From positions 79,881,754 to 79,945,753 of the forward strand of contig NC_044989.1 in the NCBI RefSeq assembly GCF_008728515.1: a stretch of 64,000 nt of DNA, written 5' to 3'. The stretch comes from Papio anubis (Eukaryota; Chordata; Mammalia; Primates; Cercopithecidae). How positions within the stretch are numbered: position 1 is the stretch's first letter; every line of letters starts with the position of its first letter. The position numbers were made by a program, and so were the translations under genes. Shown here in pieces: positions 34,010 to 46,964 of the stretch. The notes under the pieces were generated by a model. It was not told the DNA's origin, did not search any database, and worked only from the letters and a program-made list of their open reading frames with translations.

Positions 34010-34130
34010 TTAATACCTGTCTAACCCTAGGCTGAGCGGTGTGAGGTATTCCAAGGAAGTAGAAAGAAGTAAAAAACACTGTCTTTGACCTCAGCTTACA
34101 GTCTAGTTAAGGAGAACAGGCATTTGCATG
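34010..34130 (-). mobile_element. L2-like fragment, antisense
   Basis: AACACTGTCTTTGACCTCAG followed by CTTACAGTCTAGTTAAGGAG matches the reversed L2 tail pattern. Short and diverged. Confidence 0.4.
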
Positions 34131-34144
34131 AGGTCCTATTTCAC

Positions 34145-34345
34145 AGTGGCAAAGAACAAGATCTTTGGAGAGAGCTTTAGATGTCAGTACAGGCTCTAGT
34201 TCTTAGGAGTATCGTGTCTTTGTGTACAATTTAAATCTATTTTTTTTTCTCTATAAAATGAAAATTGTAGGGGACTGATTCATGGGCTTGCTTTAAAGGT
34301 TAAATGTGTTTAGCAGAGTACTTGGTACAAACAAAACATATATTA
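34145..34345 (+). mobile_element. MIR SINE
   Basis: MIR order: AAGATCTTTGGAGAGAGC, CTCTATAAAATGAAAATTGT, TTAAAGGTTAAATGTGTTTA, AGAGTACTTGGTACAAAC. Diverged in its centre. Confidence 0.65.
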
Positions 34346-37102
34346 AGTAAACATTATTATAATTAGGAGAAATAGTTTAAACACATTCCAAGACCATATA
34401 TGATTATGTACTAGAAAGACAGAAGCGCAAGTAAGTACTAGAGGAATTGTGAAGAAGACGGGTGTCTGTGTAGCTGGGAAAATGTTATATTCGGTAGTAG
34501 CCCTGGAGCTTGGACAGAGACTCCTATGAAGGATTTCATGCAGGGTGGGCACCACAGCTGGAACAAAAGCAGAGAGGGAGGAAAAGGCATTGTGTATTTG
34601 AATTACATTAGGGAAACTATTTACTGGAAGATTTGGCATGCAGGTGAGTTTATTGAAAGGTAGAGTGCATATAGTCAGAGTAATTATACTATCACTGAGT
34701 TAAGACAACTTCTAGTGTGGGATCCATTTCATCACATAGAAGGTTCGGCTACCCATGGAGGTAGTTTCAGTTCTTTATCTCACTTAAAGCCCCATCCCAA
34801 GACATGGAATCCGTGATCGGTGTCATAGTGAGGACCCAAAATATTCTTAGGTCTTTTCTTTTAACTTCAAGGCAGAGGAAAAACTTGACCTTTGCTGAAC
34901 AATAAAGATTTAATATTATGGTTACTATAACTCTCCTTCGTGTTTCCTTATCCCATGAATATTCCAGAACTATATCACGTAGTATAATAACTAAAATTAT
35001 TTTATTTTGACCTATATGAAGCCAGTACTTGTTAGGGTAATTGTATTTCCAAGGGCTTATTTTTTTTTTTTTTTTCACTTCATGGTTGACTTTTCCTAAT
35101 TACAAAAGCCCCTTTTCATTGGCGTCCAAGATTATTAATAAATTTGAAATGGATGATGCTCTTTCAGTTTTGTGGCTGTGAGACTAATATGTGATGAGGA
35201 TAGAGAGTCTAGCAGGGAACTTGCATGGAGCAGGTTAAATACACGCTCTGTGTGGAGTGACAGATGCTCACTGGCTACATCTGTTGGCACACCTTTGTTT
35301 TTAGTTGAGGTTCATAAACTATTTTGAAAAATTTATCCATAAAATCTTTATCCAACAGCATAAGGGATATGAATTGAATTCTTTTATTCAAAGATGGATT
35401 TCCAGAAAATTTTACCCACAAGTTTGAAGTGTCAGTATTTATTATGCTCATGTTTAACTCATTTTAATAGACACAATTTCATTGTTTTCTCCAAAATAGT
35501 AAAATGTTTCTCATATATTTCTGTTTTGTAGTTCAAATAATATACAAGATTGTCCTCCTGAATATTATCTTAAGATATGTTAGTCATAAACACAAATATA
35601 TTTCTAAAAGCTAATGTAAATATACTTCAAAAAACTAACAGACCATAGAGTATAGTAGTTTTATTTTCTATATTGAGTTCTTTCTTAATTGATGTTTTAA
35701 AAATTCAGCAGATGTAAATAAAACATTTTCGGATGTATTACTACTAGTCAGCTTTATATTATACTACCAGAGATTTTTGACACATTTTACTTTTGACATT
35801 TTTGTTTTCCTTACAAGTGAATTTTTATCTCAGAGCTGAATTCTAACTCAACCATAAATTTGCATTCTATACCTCTTTGAAATTATTACTCGTAACACGT
35901 TGTACAAAACATAGTGATAGTCTAACTTTAGAGACCTTAATTTTCTAGGGCTTTACTACTGAACACTATTTTATTGTTCCTTTTTATTAATAGGCCTTAT
36001 CTGTGTACATAACTATTAGACTATTCCATTTCAGGTATTAGGAAAACTTGCTTTAACAGGAGTGAAAAAAGCAGGTATGTTCCCCATACGTGAGGGTAGT
36101 AACCAAACAGGGAGGTGGAGTAAGAATGAGACAGAATGAATTAATTTCATTTTCTCTTTTGAGCTGAAGGATTTATAACTACCTGTTTAATTAGGGGTTT
36201 TCTATATTTTTGCTGTGACGTCTACTATAATCTATATTTTAGTTGTTTCAAAGTAAATTTTATATGTAAATTTCAATCAATAGTTTTTAAAACTAGAGCA
36301 TGAATGAAAACTAATGTAAATCATATGTTGATTTTTCAATATCTTGCTACTTGCAGACATCTGGCTGTTTTGTTTGTTAGGCAGTTTTGAGGGAAGGCAG
36401 GTAATATATTTATGGGACATATTGAGATGGAGGTACATTAAATAAGATCCTAACTTGCGGCAGTGTTTCTACATTAAATGAGTGGACATGCCACAGGGCT
36501 AGAGATTACAAAGTCCTTGAGTTGTATATGGTCTCAAGGGCCACAGAGCCGTAGTAGAAAATTAATAGAAAGCTTCTGAGATGTTCATATTGTGCACATT
36601 GAGTTTATGTTGTTCGTTGTGTATCTGCAGTAAATCCAATATCTTTTTTATGGCCCCTTGATGTTTTGGAAGGAAAGCCAAAGACTCTTGATGGAGCTAT
36701 GTCAGTTGCTCTTCCACATCCCACCCAGAAACCACACGGACTCCAGAAATCTCCAGAGGATCTGATGTTCCCATGTTTTATTTGTAAGCATTCGGTGAAA
36801 ATTCAGTCTTCCCAGTTTATCTTAAATTCACAGGGCCTGAAGCAGTTGTTAAATATCATCAGTCTCTCTCTCAGTGAGGAAGTAGCAATGTCCTTTAACT
36901 ACTTTAGAAATAGCTAATTGTACTCAATTGTTTCCAGGAAAGGGTATCCTACAATTCTTTAGAGTTTACTACTTCTTTCTGTTTCTTCAGGCATTGATAA
37001 TTTCCAGAGTAATTTCACAAAATATGTTGTTGTTGTTGTCGTTCTTCTAATGTGCAGAAGTAGCCTAAAGAAGTGTATACAAGACTCAAATTTCCTGGGG
37101 AA
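34346..37102. other. Intronic stretch without recognised repeats
   Basis: About 2.75 kb, AT-rich. A 16-base T run lies near 35060. The 83-codon open frame at 36666-36917 is unremarkable. No exon is supported. Confidence 0.45.
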
Positions 37103-37383
37103 GCCCGGGCACAGTGGCTCACACCTGTAATCCCAGCACTTTGGGAGGCTAAGGCTGGCATATCACCTGAGGCCAGGAGTTTGAGACCAGCCTGGCCAAT
37201 ATGATGAAACCCCGTCCCTACTAAAAATACAAAAATTAGCTGGGCATGGTGACGGGTGACTGTAATCCCAGTTATTTGGGAGGCTGAGGCAGGAGAATCG
37301 CTTGAACCCAGGAGGCAGAGGCTGCAGTGAGCCGAAATGGTGCCACTATACTTCAGCCTGGGCAACAGAACAAGACTCCGTCT

Positions 37384-37420
<37 letters not shown>
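37103..37420 (+). mobile_element. Alu (AluS-like) with 36-base A tail
   Basis: Starts GCCCGGGCACAGTGGCTCAC, has both arms, and ends in an unbroken run of 36 A (37385-37420). The long antisense frame 37015-37599 is a reversed Alu reading and not a gene. Confidence 0.95.
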
Positions 37421-37424
<4 letters not shown>

Positions 37425-37504
37425 TGGAGAAAAATAAATCTGTATGTAAATTCATCTCTTTACTGCACTTACGCTTTTCATGTATTTTTTTAATTATGTT
37501 ACGT

Positions 37505-37600
37505 AGCGTGAATTCATTCAACAGGTATTTTTTTGAAAATACCTGCTCTGTGCAGAGCATTGAGCTAGAGATTATAATTTTATAAGCACACTGAACCAAG
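37505..37600 (-). mobile_element. L2 LINE 3' end fragment, antisense
   Basis: AATTCATTCAACAGGTATTT then CTGTGCAGAGCATTGAGCTA is the reversed L2 tail. Short. Confidence 0.55.
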
Positions 37601-38559
37601 GCAACTGGATTCCTCTTCAGGTTTTCAGCCAGGTAATTAATTTGTTATGTGACTAAGTAAGCCTCAAACTCTCCAACCCTTATTTATTTTATCTGTCTTT
37701 TGAGTGACTTATACTTACATCTAGCTATAACATTCTGTAATTCTGTATCTCAATTTTCCTTAAAATTTCAAGGCAAAATGATTTATTTTCATTGTGTTCC
37801 ATTTGTTTTTTCTTTCTTTTGAAACATAAACTTCTGCTGCATAAGAAAAAAAAAAAAAACTTCACCTTCAGTGGCATATGCTTTCCCTTTCCCAATAAAA
37901 TGGCAAATTTAGCTTCGTGGTCTCTGGGCAAACTGTGAGGGACTAAGTAACCTGTCTTTTCTTATCTCTCCATCCTTCCCTCTCTTTCATTTTGAAAGTT
38001 CTTCCTACATTGAAGGTACAAGTCAGTTGCTGCCACTATTTAGGGACTCTCCCAGTGTGTGGTTGGCTTGTTTCGGCCATGCCAATGTTTGTGAAACACT
38101 ATATGGCATTTATGCATTTAGAATGAAGTAATGTTTATTTAAGAAATTATATATACTTTAAGATTAATATTTCTGCCTCAGGCATAGCAAAGCCTTGCTT
38201 GTCCCCTAAATTCTGTTTCAGAGGACCTGGTGGTGTCTTCCTACCAATCCAGCTCCAAATTCCCATTAAAATTCTTTTAGTAAAATTTTGGGCATATGTT
38301 TTATACAATGAAGTGTACCCCTTTTAAGTGAATACTTTGTTGTTGATTGACAAACACACCTGTGTAACTGTCAGTGTGATCAAGATACAGAATATATCTG
38401 TTACCCTAAAAACTTCTCTTCTGACGAATCTGCTTTCTCTATAGATTCGTTTTTCCTATTCTAGAAATTGATATAGGTTGAATCACAGAATATGTACTCA
38501 TTTTTATATTCCTTTGTTCGTTGAGCATAATGTTTGTGGAATCAATCTATGATTTTGAG
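37601..38559. other. Mostly unassigned; right part probably old LINE sequence
   Basis: No gene. The 38290-38555 segment (AAGATACAGAATATATCTGT, TCTATAGATTCGTTTTTCCT, GAGCATAATGTTTGTGG) resembles a known old LINE-1-associated 3' segment, but I cannot assign the subfamily. Confidence 0.4.
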
Positions 38560-39240
38560 TATATAAACTTCTAGAAGAAAATGTAGGAGATAATCTGTGA
38601 TTTTGGATTAGGCAAAGATCCCTTAGGAATCAAAAAGCACTAATCATAAAATTTAAAAGAAAAGATGTATTAGACTTTATCAAAGTTAAAGAAAGAAGTT
38701 TTGCTCTTCAAAAGACAAAAGATTTGTTAGAACTACGTATCTCTCTCTGGATACTTGACAAAGGACTTTATCTAGACGATGTATAGAACTCTTGCAACTC
38801 AATAAGAAAACAGGTAATCCGTCTAAAAAATGAACAAAATATGCGCAGAGATATTTCACACAAGAAAATATACAAATATCTAACAAGCACATGAAAAGGT
38901 GTTTAACTCTATAATTCACCAAAATAATTAAATTTAAAACCACAATGTGATATCACTATCCCAACACTAAAATGACTAAATTATAAAGACTGGCAATACC
39001 AACTTTTGGAGAGAATGTGAAGCAACTGTGATACTCATACATTGCTGGTGGGAATGTAATACTTTGGGAAACAGTTTGGCAGTTTCTCTTAATGTTAAAA
39101 ATACTCTTACCATACGATCCAGAAATTCCACTCCCAGGTGAAATGAAAACATATGTACAAGGACTTTTGCATGAAAATTAATAACAGCTTACTCATAATA
39201 GCTTCAAACTAAAAACAACCAAAATATCTATCAAATTCCT
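38560..39240 (+). mobile_element. Old LINE-1 (L1M) ORF2 3' fragment
   Basis: ORF2 order on the + strand: CTTCTAGAAGAAAATGTAGG, GTATTAGACTTTATCAAAGT, AACAAGCACATGAAAAGGTG, CATACATTGCTGGTGGGAAT. Frame broken throughout. Confidence 0.85.
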
Positions 39241-39281
39241 ATTTGAAAGTTACTCCTTTGAGATAGAGAACAAAGCTGCTC

Positions 39282-39305
39282 ATATATATATATATATATA
39301 TATAT
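39282..39305. repeat. (AT)12 microsatellite
   Basis: Twelve uninterrupted AT dinucleotides just after the L1M fragment. Confidence 0.95.
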
Positions 39306-40239
39306 GGTGCACTATTTAATATATGTTACCTGGCAGCAGAGGAAAGGGAATACATTGGAAAAGATTTCTAAAAGTGACAAGAAATGCAGAGGATGGGAGA
39401 CCTGGGCTTAGTTTCTACTTTCGGCATTTCTCCTGTCTGTGCTCAGTCTGTGTGTTGACTGCTTTCTCAGCTAGTGCTTTGATCACTTTTTTAGTTCCTA
39501 GCACACCGTCATGCAGCAGCAGTGTCTCGTCCTGCAGAATGAGGAGGTATTTGCCAAAAACCCTCCTGCAGACTTCTCTCTTATGTCACTGGCCAACACT
39601 GAATCACATGAACATTCCCAATCTAGTCAATGGCAAGGGGAATGGGTATACCATGAATGACAGGCTTAGACTAAATCAGGATTTATCGGCTGGGACTACA
39701 TATGGGATTAGCATTCGCTTGGTGGAGAAGGTTAGGGTATTGATGAACAGAGTAGCAATTCTTTTAATAAGGAAGGGGTAAATGATTGTTGGGTAAGTAA
39801 GCAGCAGTGTTTATTACAATTTGACATAGAGGCCTGCCTTGTTCTCAGGTTTTGGCAAGAGGTTGAAGCACAAAGCTGAGATTGTGGTCACAACTTTTTA
39901 TTGTGAGAGAGAGTGTATGCAGAAACAGGTGATGGAGGGCAACGTAGCACAAGAAGGGGAAAATTTAGATCCTAGCCCAGAGCATGAACTGGAGGGGGAG
40001 GGAATCTGGACCCAAGGGAACAATTTAAAGTGGGCAAGCATAAAAATAGTGACAAGCAAAGCCAAGCACATTGGGGCCCATGGAGTTGGGACAGGAAGAA
40101 AAAGTCAGTGCTGGCAGTAGTCTGGAATCCAGGCAGGCAAATTCGATTGCAGTTTGCCCATCTGTGAAATCAGGACCTCAGGCAAGAAGATTTTCATGTT
40201 TTGCTTGTTAAGGCAGAAGCCAAAACAGTAATTATTTTC
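39306..40239. other. Unassigned intronic stretch with a 152-codon open frame
   Basis: The + strand is open at 39323-39781. The translated frame has a Cys/Ser-rich stretch but no domain that I recognise and no splice-site context. I regard it as chance. Confidence 0.4.
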
Positions 40240-40385
40240 TACTTTTTTTCCTGAGGTGTTCTCAACCACTCTAGATTCTGTCTTAAGGATAGGAGCCGCA
40301 TCTTCCATTTTTCTAGTATTTTCCTGTTTCATGGCTGGGCCCACAGTAATTCCTTCATAAATGCTTGTTGATTGAACTAAGTCTC
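40240..40385 (+). mobile_element. L2 LINE 3' end
   Basis: ACTCTAGATTCTGTCTTAAG, GGGCCCACAGTAATTCCTTC and AAATGCTTGTTGATTGAACT keep the L2 terminal order. Confidence 0.65.
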
Positions 40386-40439
40386 TGAGCTCGCTCCATC
40401 TTCAAACAGATCCTCAGATTTCTGGTCGTATGTAACAGC

Positions 40440-40590
40440 CATTTATCAAATGCTTTCCTTCAAGTTATAGAAACTACTGTTTTGGGGGATACAGTCCTGG
40501 AGCCATACATGAGTTAAGATACAGTGCCTTGTCTCATAAGTTGACAGTCTAGTAGGGGCTATGAGTACCTGAACAGTTTAATACCAGACA
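40440..40590 (-). mobile_element. L2 LINE 3' fragment, antisense
   Basis: ATTTATCAAATGCTTTCCTT, GGGGGATACAGTCCTGGAGC and AAGTTGACAGTCTAGTAGGG match the reversed L2 tail. It lies next to an L2 end in the opposite orientation. Confidence 0.5.
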
Positions 40591-41029
40591 GAACGATCGA
40601 CTGTGTCTTGCAGTGTGGTACTGACGCCACAGTGGCGTGGGGCAAAAATCCAGGCTGACACAGAATCAGCAACTTTGCTTCAGCAATGGATGGGAATAAG
40701 ATTGTGGAGCGGGAAGGTGACCTTGTATTAGTACTTTCAGATTCAGTCCTGTCTTGGTCTGGGAACTGGGACAGGGCTGGCCTGGCAGGGAGTTGGGATC
40801 AATGAGCACAGCAGTGGGAGAGGTGGAGAAATCACATTCAGGAGAACTAAAGCTGGGACACTGATAGCTACTCAGTAGCTGAAAAGTGAGACTAGAGTGA
40901 AGGGGAGAGGCTGGGAGTACAGAAATATTTTGGCATTATCTATACAGAGGTATCTCAAGAATCCAATAACAGAAGATACATTGTTTCAAAAAGAACATGT
41001 TTTGTCTTTTGCACTTACAGTAATAAATG
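40591..41029. other. Unassigned stretch
   Basis: Moderately GC-rich relative to its neighbours; no gene or named repeat supported. Confidence 0.4.
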
Positions 41030-42640
41030 CCCATTGTAGAACATCTAGAAAATAACAAGAAAAAGAGTCTGGAAAATAAAAATCACTGCAGTCCAACTAT
41101 TCAATGAACATTTGGTGAATTTCTCCCCCCACCATGAGTATATCTGAGTTTATCATGTAGTGAGGGTGTTTTAAAGCACAGCCGAGATCGTAGGTCTATA
41201 TAAATTTGTGTATTATTTTCAACGAAATACATGTGTTTCCTGCCATAATAAAAATTCTTCCTCTACATTAGTTTTTGTGTAACATTGCATTTTTTTTGGA
41301 ATTTAAGTATTCAATTTTTGGCTGTCTACAGAGATAAAATGTCTGGGTTGATCTGCCTTCAATATGGGCTGTGGCATGGGCAGAAGATTGATTTTGGGGG
41401 CCTCAGGAGACTGCTTCAAAGGAATAGAGGTCAAGGTTTGTGTAGCTGTGTATATACATATATTTTTTTTTTCTTAAATGGTGACATGATGTTCTATACT
41501 TTATTTTCACTTTACGTATAGTTTAGAGAAATCTCCACACTGGTACAAAAATATATACCCCATTGTTTTTTAACTCTTGCCTATTATTTTATAGTGTGGT
41601 TGTACCATGGTTTATTTAATCCTTATTTCCATGTACATTCAGTTTGTTTATGCTATTATGCTATTTCAAACAGTGCTGAGATGAACATCCTTATACAGGT
41701 TTATTTTCTACACATACAAATGTATTTTTTAAAGGTAAACTCATAAATGCAATTGTTGAGTCATAAGGTGTGTGAATTTTAAATTTTAATAGTGCCAAAT
41801 TGCTCTTCCAATTGTTAGTACCTTCCACCAACAATATGAAAGTGCATATTTCTTTACCCTTTTGCCAATACATGATAATTTTAAACTTGTAAAAGTTTAC
41901 CAATGAATAGGTAAGAAGAATATTTCTTTTTTATATAAATTTGTTTCCCAGGTTTCTAGAGGTTGATTATCTTTTCATTTGCTTTTTGTCTAATGGCCTA
42001 ATGTTTTGTCTTTGCTGTGATGAGTGTGTTCATGTTTTCCAAGGTTTTTTGCATGAGTTAGTTATCTTATTTTAATTTAAGGACTTAATTATATTCTCTG
42101 CATATAGATAATTTTTTTTGTTATTCCTGAATTAATGATATACTATCAGAACTACTATTATGATTTTCGGTAGGTGATGGTTTTTTTTTTCCCCCCAAAG
42201 TTTCATCTCTATTTTTACATCTTTATTTTCAGAAGAATATGATAATCGGGTTATCAATTTTAAAACAACACTGTATTTTAGTTAGTATTATATTTAATTT
42301 AAGGTAATTTTGAGGGAGAAGTGACAACTCTCAATTAATAATCTTTCCATCGGCATGTGTCTTTATTTATTCAAGTCTTTTTTGTGTCCTTCAGTAACAT
42401 AAATAGCCTTCTTTGTAGAAGGAAATATTTCTCATTTTGCGTTATTACTATCTTGTATGAGTTTTTATTGCTGTTGGGAAAGGGATTTTATTCTTTAATA
42501 TTTCCTAATAGGTTATTGCTGATGTAGAAATTATTCTTTTTGATTTTTATATTTGGTTTTGTCTCCTGTCACCTTGTTTAAATACTTATTGGTTCAAAAA
42601 ATGTGCCCTTGTGTTTTTCTTATCAATTTGTATTACCTCT
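41030..42640 (-). mobile_element. Old LINE-1 (L1M) relic, antisense
   Basis: On the + strand the reversed ORF2 order is visible: GTGGTTGTACCATGGTTTAT, AGTGCTGAGATGAACATCCT, GTGCCAAATTGCTCTTCC, TTTACCCTTTTGCCAATACA. Further right come the reversed reverse-transcriptase part, near 42300-42560 (TTAATAATCTTTCCATCGGC). No open frame survives, and internal gaps are likely around 41300-41440. Confidence 0.75.
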
Positions 42641-43642
42641 TTTATATGTTAAGATGAGAGTTCATAGTTTAAAAATACACACACACACACACACACACAC
42701 ACACCCCACTTGCAAGGCTTATTTACATGAAAATGGTAAAATATAATACTCATACTTTTTATTTTAATGTCTTATAATTTTAAATAATTTTGTTTTCTTC
42801 TACCTTAGATTTAGTGTGAACTGAGGCACTCTTCAGGTTGGAAATACACTGTCTATACTGTGCTCCAAACACACCTTTTTTGCTTTTGAAATTATTTTCA
42901 ATATCTCTCTTTTCCATGGTAACCTAAGTATATTTATACCAATATCAGTACATTTGTGAATCTTTCCCTTTGGAGTAAGCATAGTGTGTACATGAATTTC
43001 ATATACTCACTTCCAGAAATTTACTTGGCATTTGTATAGATGTTTCTCAGTATTCCATGGTGTTTTTTTGTATGCCATTCAAAGACATGGGCCATGTCTT
43101 TTCTATATCTTGGATAGAATTGAGTGAATAATGATCTAGTGATGGTGACAACATGTTTGATTATGCTAATGCCTGTGATAGTAAACTTTTTTTATTTATC
43201 TAAGTGACTTTATTCTTTGGATATCTGATTTTTAAAATATTTTTTCATCATTGGCATATCGAAGCTGTTGTGCTAATACAAGACCTTCATTCCACATCCA
43301 GCATTGTTTGTTAGAAATGTGTCCGTTTTGATACAATAGCCAATACAGCAGCACTAAGAAGCTTTTACAGTCTCCAGTTCTTACCCAGAATTTTACTTTT
43401 TGGCAGTGAGATCTTCTTATTCAAACTCGAGAGGAAGCTTAACTTGGGTAGTATTTTCATGTTTTTTCAAATCAGGAAAATGGTTATTTTGAATGAAAAC
43501 CTTTCACTGATTATGCACATTGAGAAAATGGGCTAATTGCCTTGAATTGTAATTGTTCATCTGGTCTAGTCTTTATGCATACATATTAGTATTGATTTAT
43601 CATTAATGAACTCATCACCTTAAAACCCTGTGATCCATTCTA
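42641..43642. other. Unassigned intronic stretch with a CA microsatellite
   Basis: Apart from the (AC)n at 42676-42704, no element or exon was recognised. Confidence 0.45.
42676..42704. repeat. (AC)14 microsatellite
   Basis: An uninterrupted AC dinucleotide array, likely polymorphic. Confidence 0.95.
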
Positions 43643-43759
43643 TTAGGTTGGTGCAAAAGTAATTGCTGTTTATTCCATTAAAGGTAATGGCAAGATTGCT
43701 TTTACATTACATTATTAAAAGTAATGGCAAAAACCTCAATTACTTTCATACCAACCTAA
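43643..43759. mobile_element. MADE1-type mariner MITE hairpin (miR-548 source class)
   Basis: Terminal inverted repeats are TTAGGTTGGTGCAAAAGTAA on the left and TTACTTTCATACCAACCTAA on the right, flanked by TA as mariner insertion requires. The element is 117 bases against about 80 for the usual MADE1, with the extra sequence in the centre. Transcribed MADE1 copies fold into long hairpins, and the primate miR-548 family derives from them. This copy lies in the inferred intron. Several right-arm mismatches weaken the stem. No transposase is encoded. Confidence 0.9.
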
Positions 43760-44419
43760 TAAGTTAGTTTAAGTAGATAATATACTTTTTACTGTTGAAA
43801 ACAGGCATTTCACTTTGTAGAGTATTGACTGTGTATGTGAAATTAGTAGCAAGTGGTAAGTCATGCTACATAGAATTGCAAGAGACTTTTATTAGTGCTG
43901 AATCACTGAATCTAGTTTAAAAATTTGGTTAGCTTTCTTTTCTTAAAGAATTATACCATAAAAATGAGTTAAAGTAATACTAAGATAAGTTTGAATAAAG
44001 CTATCAGTTAACAACATATAGCTGTTTTCTGTTCTAGTTTGCTTGAATAATTTGAGATGCTTCTGTCTATTTGATGAAATTTTCGTGATGACTGGTTGCC
44101 TTTGGAAATAATTTTTTGTTTGCTGTTGCTGTTATGAATAGCTGACCTCTTAAATCCAGGCATATACATTTTATTGTTGCTCATTTTATCTTACAGTTGC
44201 AGAGTTGTTCTTAACCAAGGCAAGTGAATACCATATGAAATAAATACTCCTTTTTGAGTATGAATTTAAAATATTTTATATCAAACTTATAAGTAAGTGG
44301 CATTATAAAATGTTTCAACTGGTAAAATGCTAACTTTAAATAGCTTTTATTTTTATACTTTATTATAATTATAAAACAATCTATACTGTTACTATTTGTC
44401 TTTCACTCCAGAAAATGCA
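43760..44419. other. Unassigned intronic stretch
   Basis: AT-rich, with no supported feature. Confidence 0.45.
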
Positions 44420-45470
44420 AATCCTTAGTGAAGATACTAAAGGCTACAAAATATCATTAAAAGAATTTAAAGAAGACTTTAAAAATTGAAATATATGCAT
44501 GTTCACAAATGAGAAGACTTAATATTAATTAGGCAAATTGATCTAGAGATTCCATGCTATTGCTGTGAAAATCCCAGCTTCCTTTTTTCTTTTGCAGAAA
44601 TTGTTATGCTCATTCTAAAACTCATTTATAAATAAGAATAGTCTAAAACAATCTTAAAAAAGATGAACAAAGTTGGAAGACACACTTAATATCAAAACTT
44701 ACTGCAAAAGTGTAATAATCAAAACTAAGTGGTATTAACATAAGCATAGGTATTTATTTTACTGGAATGGAATTGAGCATTTAGAAATAAACCCATATAT
44801 TTATGGTTAATTGATTTTTCAACAAGGGTGACAAGACAATTTAATGGGGGAAAGAATAGTTTTTTAAACAAATGGTGCTGAGACAAATGAATAAACATTT
44901 ACATGAAAATGATGAATTTGTATCTTCTCCCAAATACAAAAATTAATGGTAGACTTCAGTATGCATTATAGACCTGAGTATGAGAGCTAACTGTGAAACC
45001 CTGGAAGAAAATGTAGGTGTAAATCTTAGTGACCCTGGATTAGGCATTAGTTTCTTGGATTAGGCAGTAGATTTTTAGATATGACACCCAAAGCACGAGC
45101 AGTAAAAGAAAAATAATGTAAATTGGACTTCATCAAAATTAAAAACCTTTACGCATCAAAGGACACCATCAGGAAAATGAAAAGACAGACCACAGAACGG
45201 GAGAACATATTTACAAAACATATCAACAAGAATCTATTCTTCAAAATATGTAAAGAACTATATAATGAACTATTACAAGTTAATAATAAAAATAATACCT
45301 ACATTTAAAAATGGACAAAAGACTAGAATAGACATTTCTCCAAAGAAGATATACAAATGGCAAATAAGCACATGAAGAGATGCTCAGCATCATCAAGTGA
45401 ATGCACATCAAAACTGCAATGAAATACGAATTCACACCTACTAGACTGGTTCTAATAAAAAGGAATGTTA

Positions 45471-45759
45471 GGCCGGGCACAGTGGCTTACGCCTATAATC
45501 CCAGCATTTTGGGAGAGTGAGGCGGGTGGACCACAAGGTCAGGAGATCGAGACCATCCTGGCCAACATGGTGAAACCCCATCTCTACTAAAATTATAAAA
45601 ATTAGCTGGGCGAGGTGGCGGGTGCCTGTAATCCCAGCTACTCGGGAGTCTTGCTTGAACCCAGGAGATGGAGGCTGCAGTGAGCTGAGATGGTGCCACT
45701 GCATTCTAGCCGGGCAACAGAGAGAGACTCCATCTCAAAAAAAAAAAAAAAAAAAAAAA
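45471..45759 (+). mobile_element. Alu (AluS-like) in L1M with target-site duplication
   Basis: Complete head GGCCGGGCACAGTGGCTTAC. The right arm has a deletion after CTACTCGGGAG. A 23-base A tail ends it. AAAAAGGAATGTTA before and AAAAAGGAACATTA after are the diverged target-site copies. Confidence 0.95.
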
Positions 45760-46330
45760 GGAACATTAATAACAAATGTTGCTAGGGAATGTGGGGAAAT
45801 TAAAATCCTTATACATGAAGGTGGAAATATCAGTGTAAATTTAAGGGGAAATATAAAATGGTGCAGCTAATTTGGAAAACAGTTTGGTAGTTCCTCAAAA
45901 AGTTAAATATAAAATTTCCTTATGACCCAACAATTCTATTCTTAGATATGTATTGAAGAGCAGCAAAAAAATATGTTCACACCAAACTCTGTACATTTAT
46001 ATCCATAGCAACATTATTTATTATAGCCAAAAAGTTGAAAAATCTGATGTCTATTAATTGCAGAATGGGCACACAAAATAAGGTATATTTATACAATGGG
46101 ATAATATTGCACCATAAATAGGAAAAAGTACTGATATACGTGAAACATGGATAACCTTGAAGATACTGTGTGAAGTGAAAGAAAGCCAGGCACAAAATGT
46201 CACATATTGTTTGACTGAATTTATATAAAATGTCTAGAATTTGCCAATCTATGTAGACAAAAACTAGTGGTTGTCAGGGGTTGGGAGAAAGGAGGAATGA
46301 AGAATGAATGCCAGCTAGTAGGTGTACTTT

Positions 46331-46562
46331 TTTTTTTTTTTTTTTTTGGAGACATGGGAGACAACGTCTCACTCTGTTGCCCAGGTTAAGTGCAGTGGTG
46401 CAATCATAGCTTACTGCAGCTTGAACTCGTAGGCACACACGATCCTCTCCCCTTGGCCTCCCCAGTAGCTGAGATTATAGGTGTGTGCCACCATGCTTGG
46501 CTGATTATTATTATTATTCTTTTTTTGTAGAGACAAGGTCTTGCTGTGTTGCCCAGACTGGG
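46331..46562 (-). mobile_element. Alu (AluJ-like) fragment in L1M, antisense
   Basis: Poly-T start, then TCACTCTGTTGCCCAGGTTA and AGACAAGGTCTTGCTGTGTT, stopping at GCCCAGACTGGG. The 5' head of the Alu is missing. The L1M 3' UTR resumes at TTTTCCTTTTGAGATGATG. Confidence 0.9.
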
Positions 46563-46964
46563 AGTTTTCCTTTTGAGATGATGCAAATTCTGGAATTAGG
46601 TAATGGTGGTGGTTGCACATACTGTTTGTGCATATACTATAAAATATCCACTGAATTGTACACTTTAAAGTGGTAAATATTGCATATGAATTATGCCTAT
46701 AATGTGAGGCAAACAAATCCAATAATTGTGATTTTATTTGTTTTTCCATTTGGAATGTAGAAGTTACTCCTTGTCATAATATTAAATCGTTTATTTTCTC
46801 ACTAGAGTTGAACTTAAAGCCAATTCACATTGTAGAGTACAATTGTACTATGGTCATATAATCACAAAAATGAATATTTCTTTACTTTGAAAATGACATT
46901 TAATTATGTTTATATCTAGCCATAATATAGCTGAAAAGGCATTTCTTAATTGCCTTTCTTAGGT

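Larger units (their letters stand above)
44420..46705 (+). mobile_element. Old LINE-1 (L1M) relic with two Alu insertions
   Basis: ORF2 order on the + strand: TTGATCTAGAGATTCCATGC, AAAACCTTTACGCATCAAAG, GACATTTCTCCAAAGAAGAT, AACATTATTTATTATAGCC. The L1M 3' UTR end includes GAATTGTACACTTTAAAGTG near 46653. Stops and indels abolish coding. A + Alu at 45471-45759 and a - Alu at 46331-46562 interrupt it. Confidence 0.9.

Noticed and set aside
37015..37599. 194-codon antisense open frame
   Set aside because: Most of it is an Alu read backwards through its poly-A tail (Phe run), a well-known artefact.
39323..39781. 152-codon + strand frame considered as a possible exon or retrogene
   Set aside because: No recognisable domain, no A tail or target-site duplication, and no splice-site pattern; chance is the simplest explanation.
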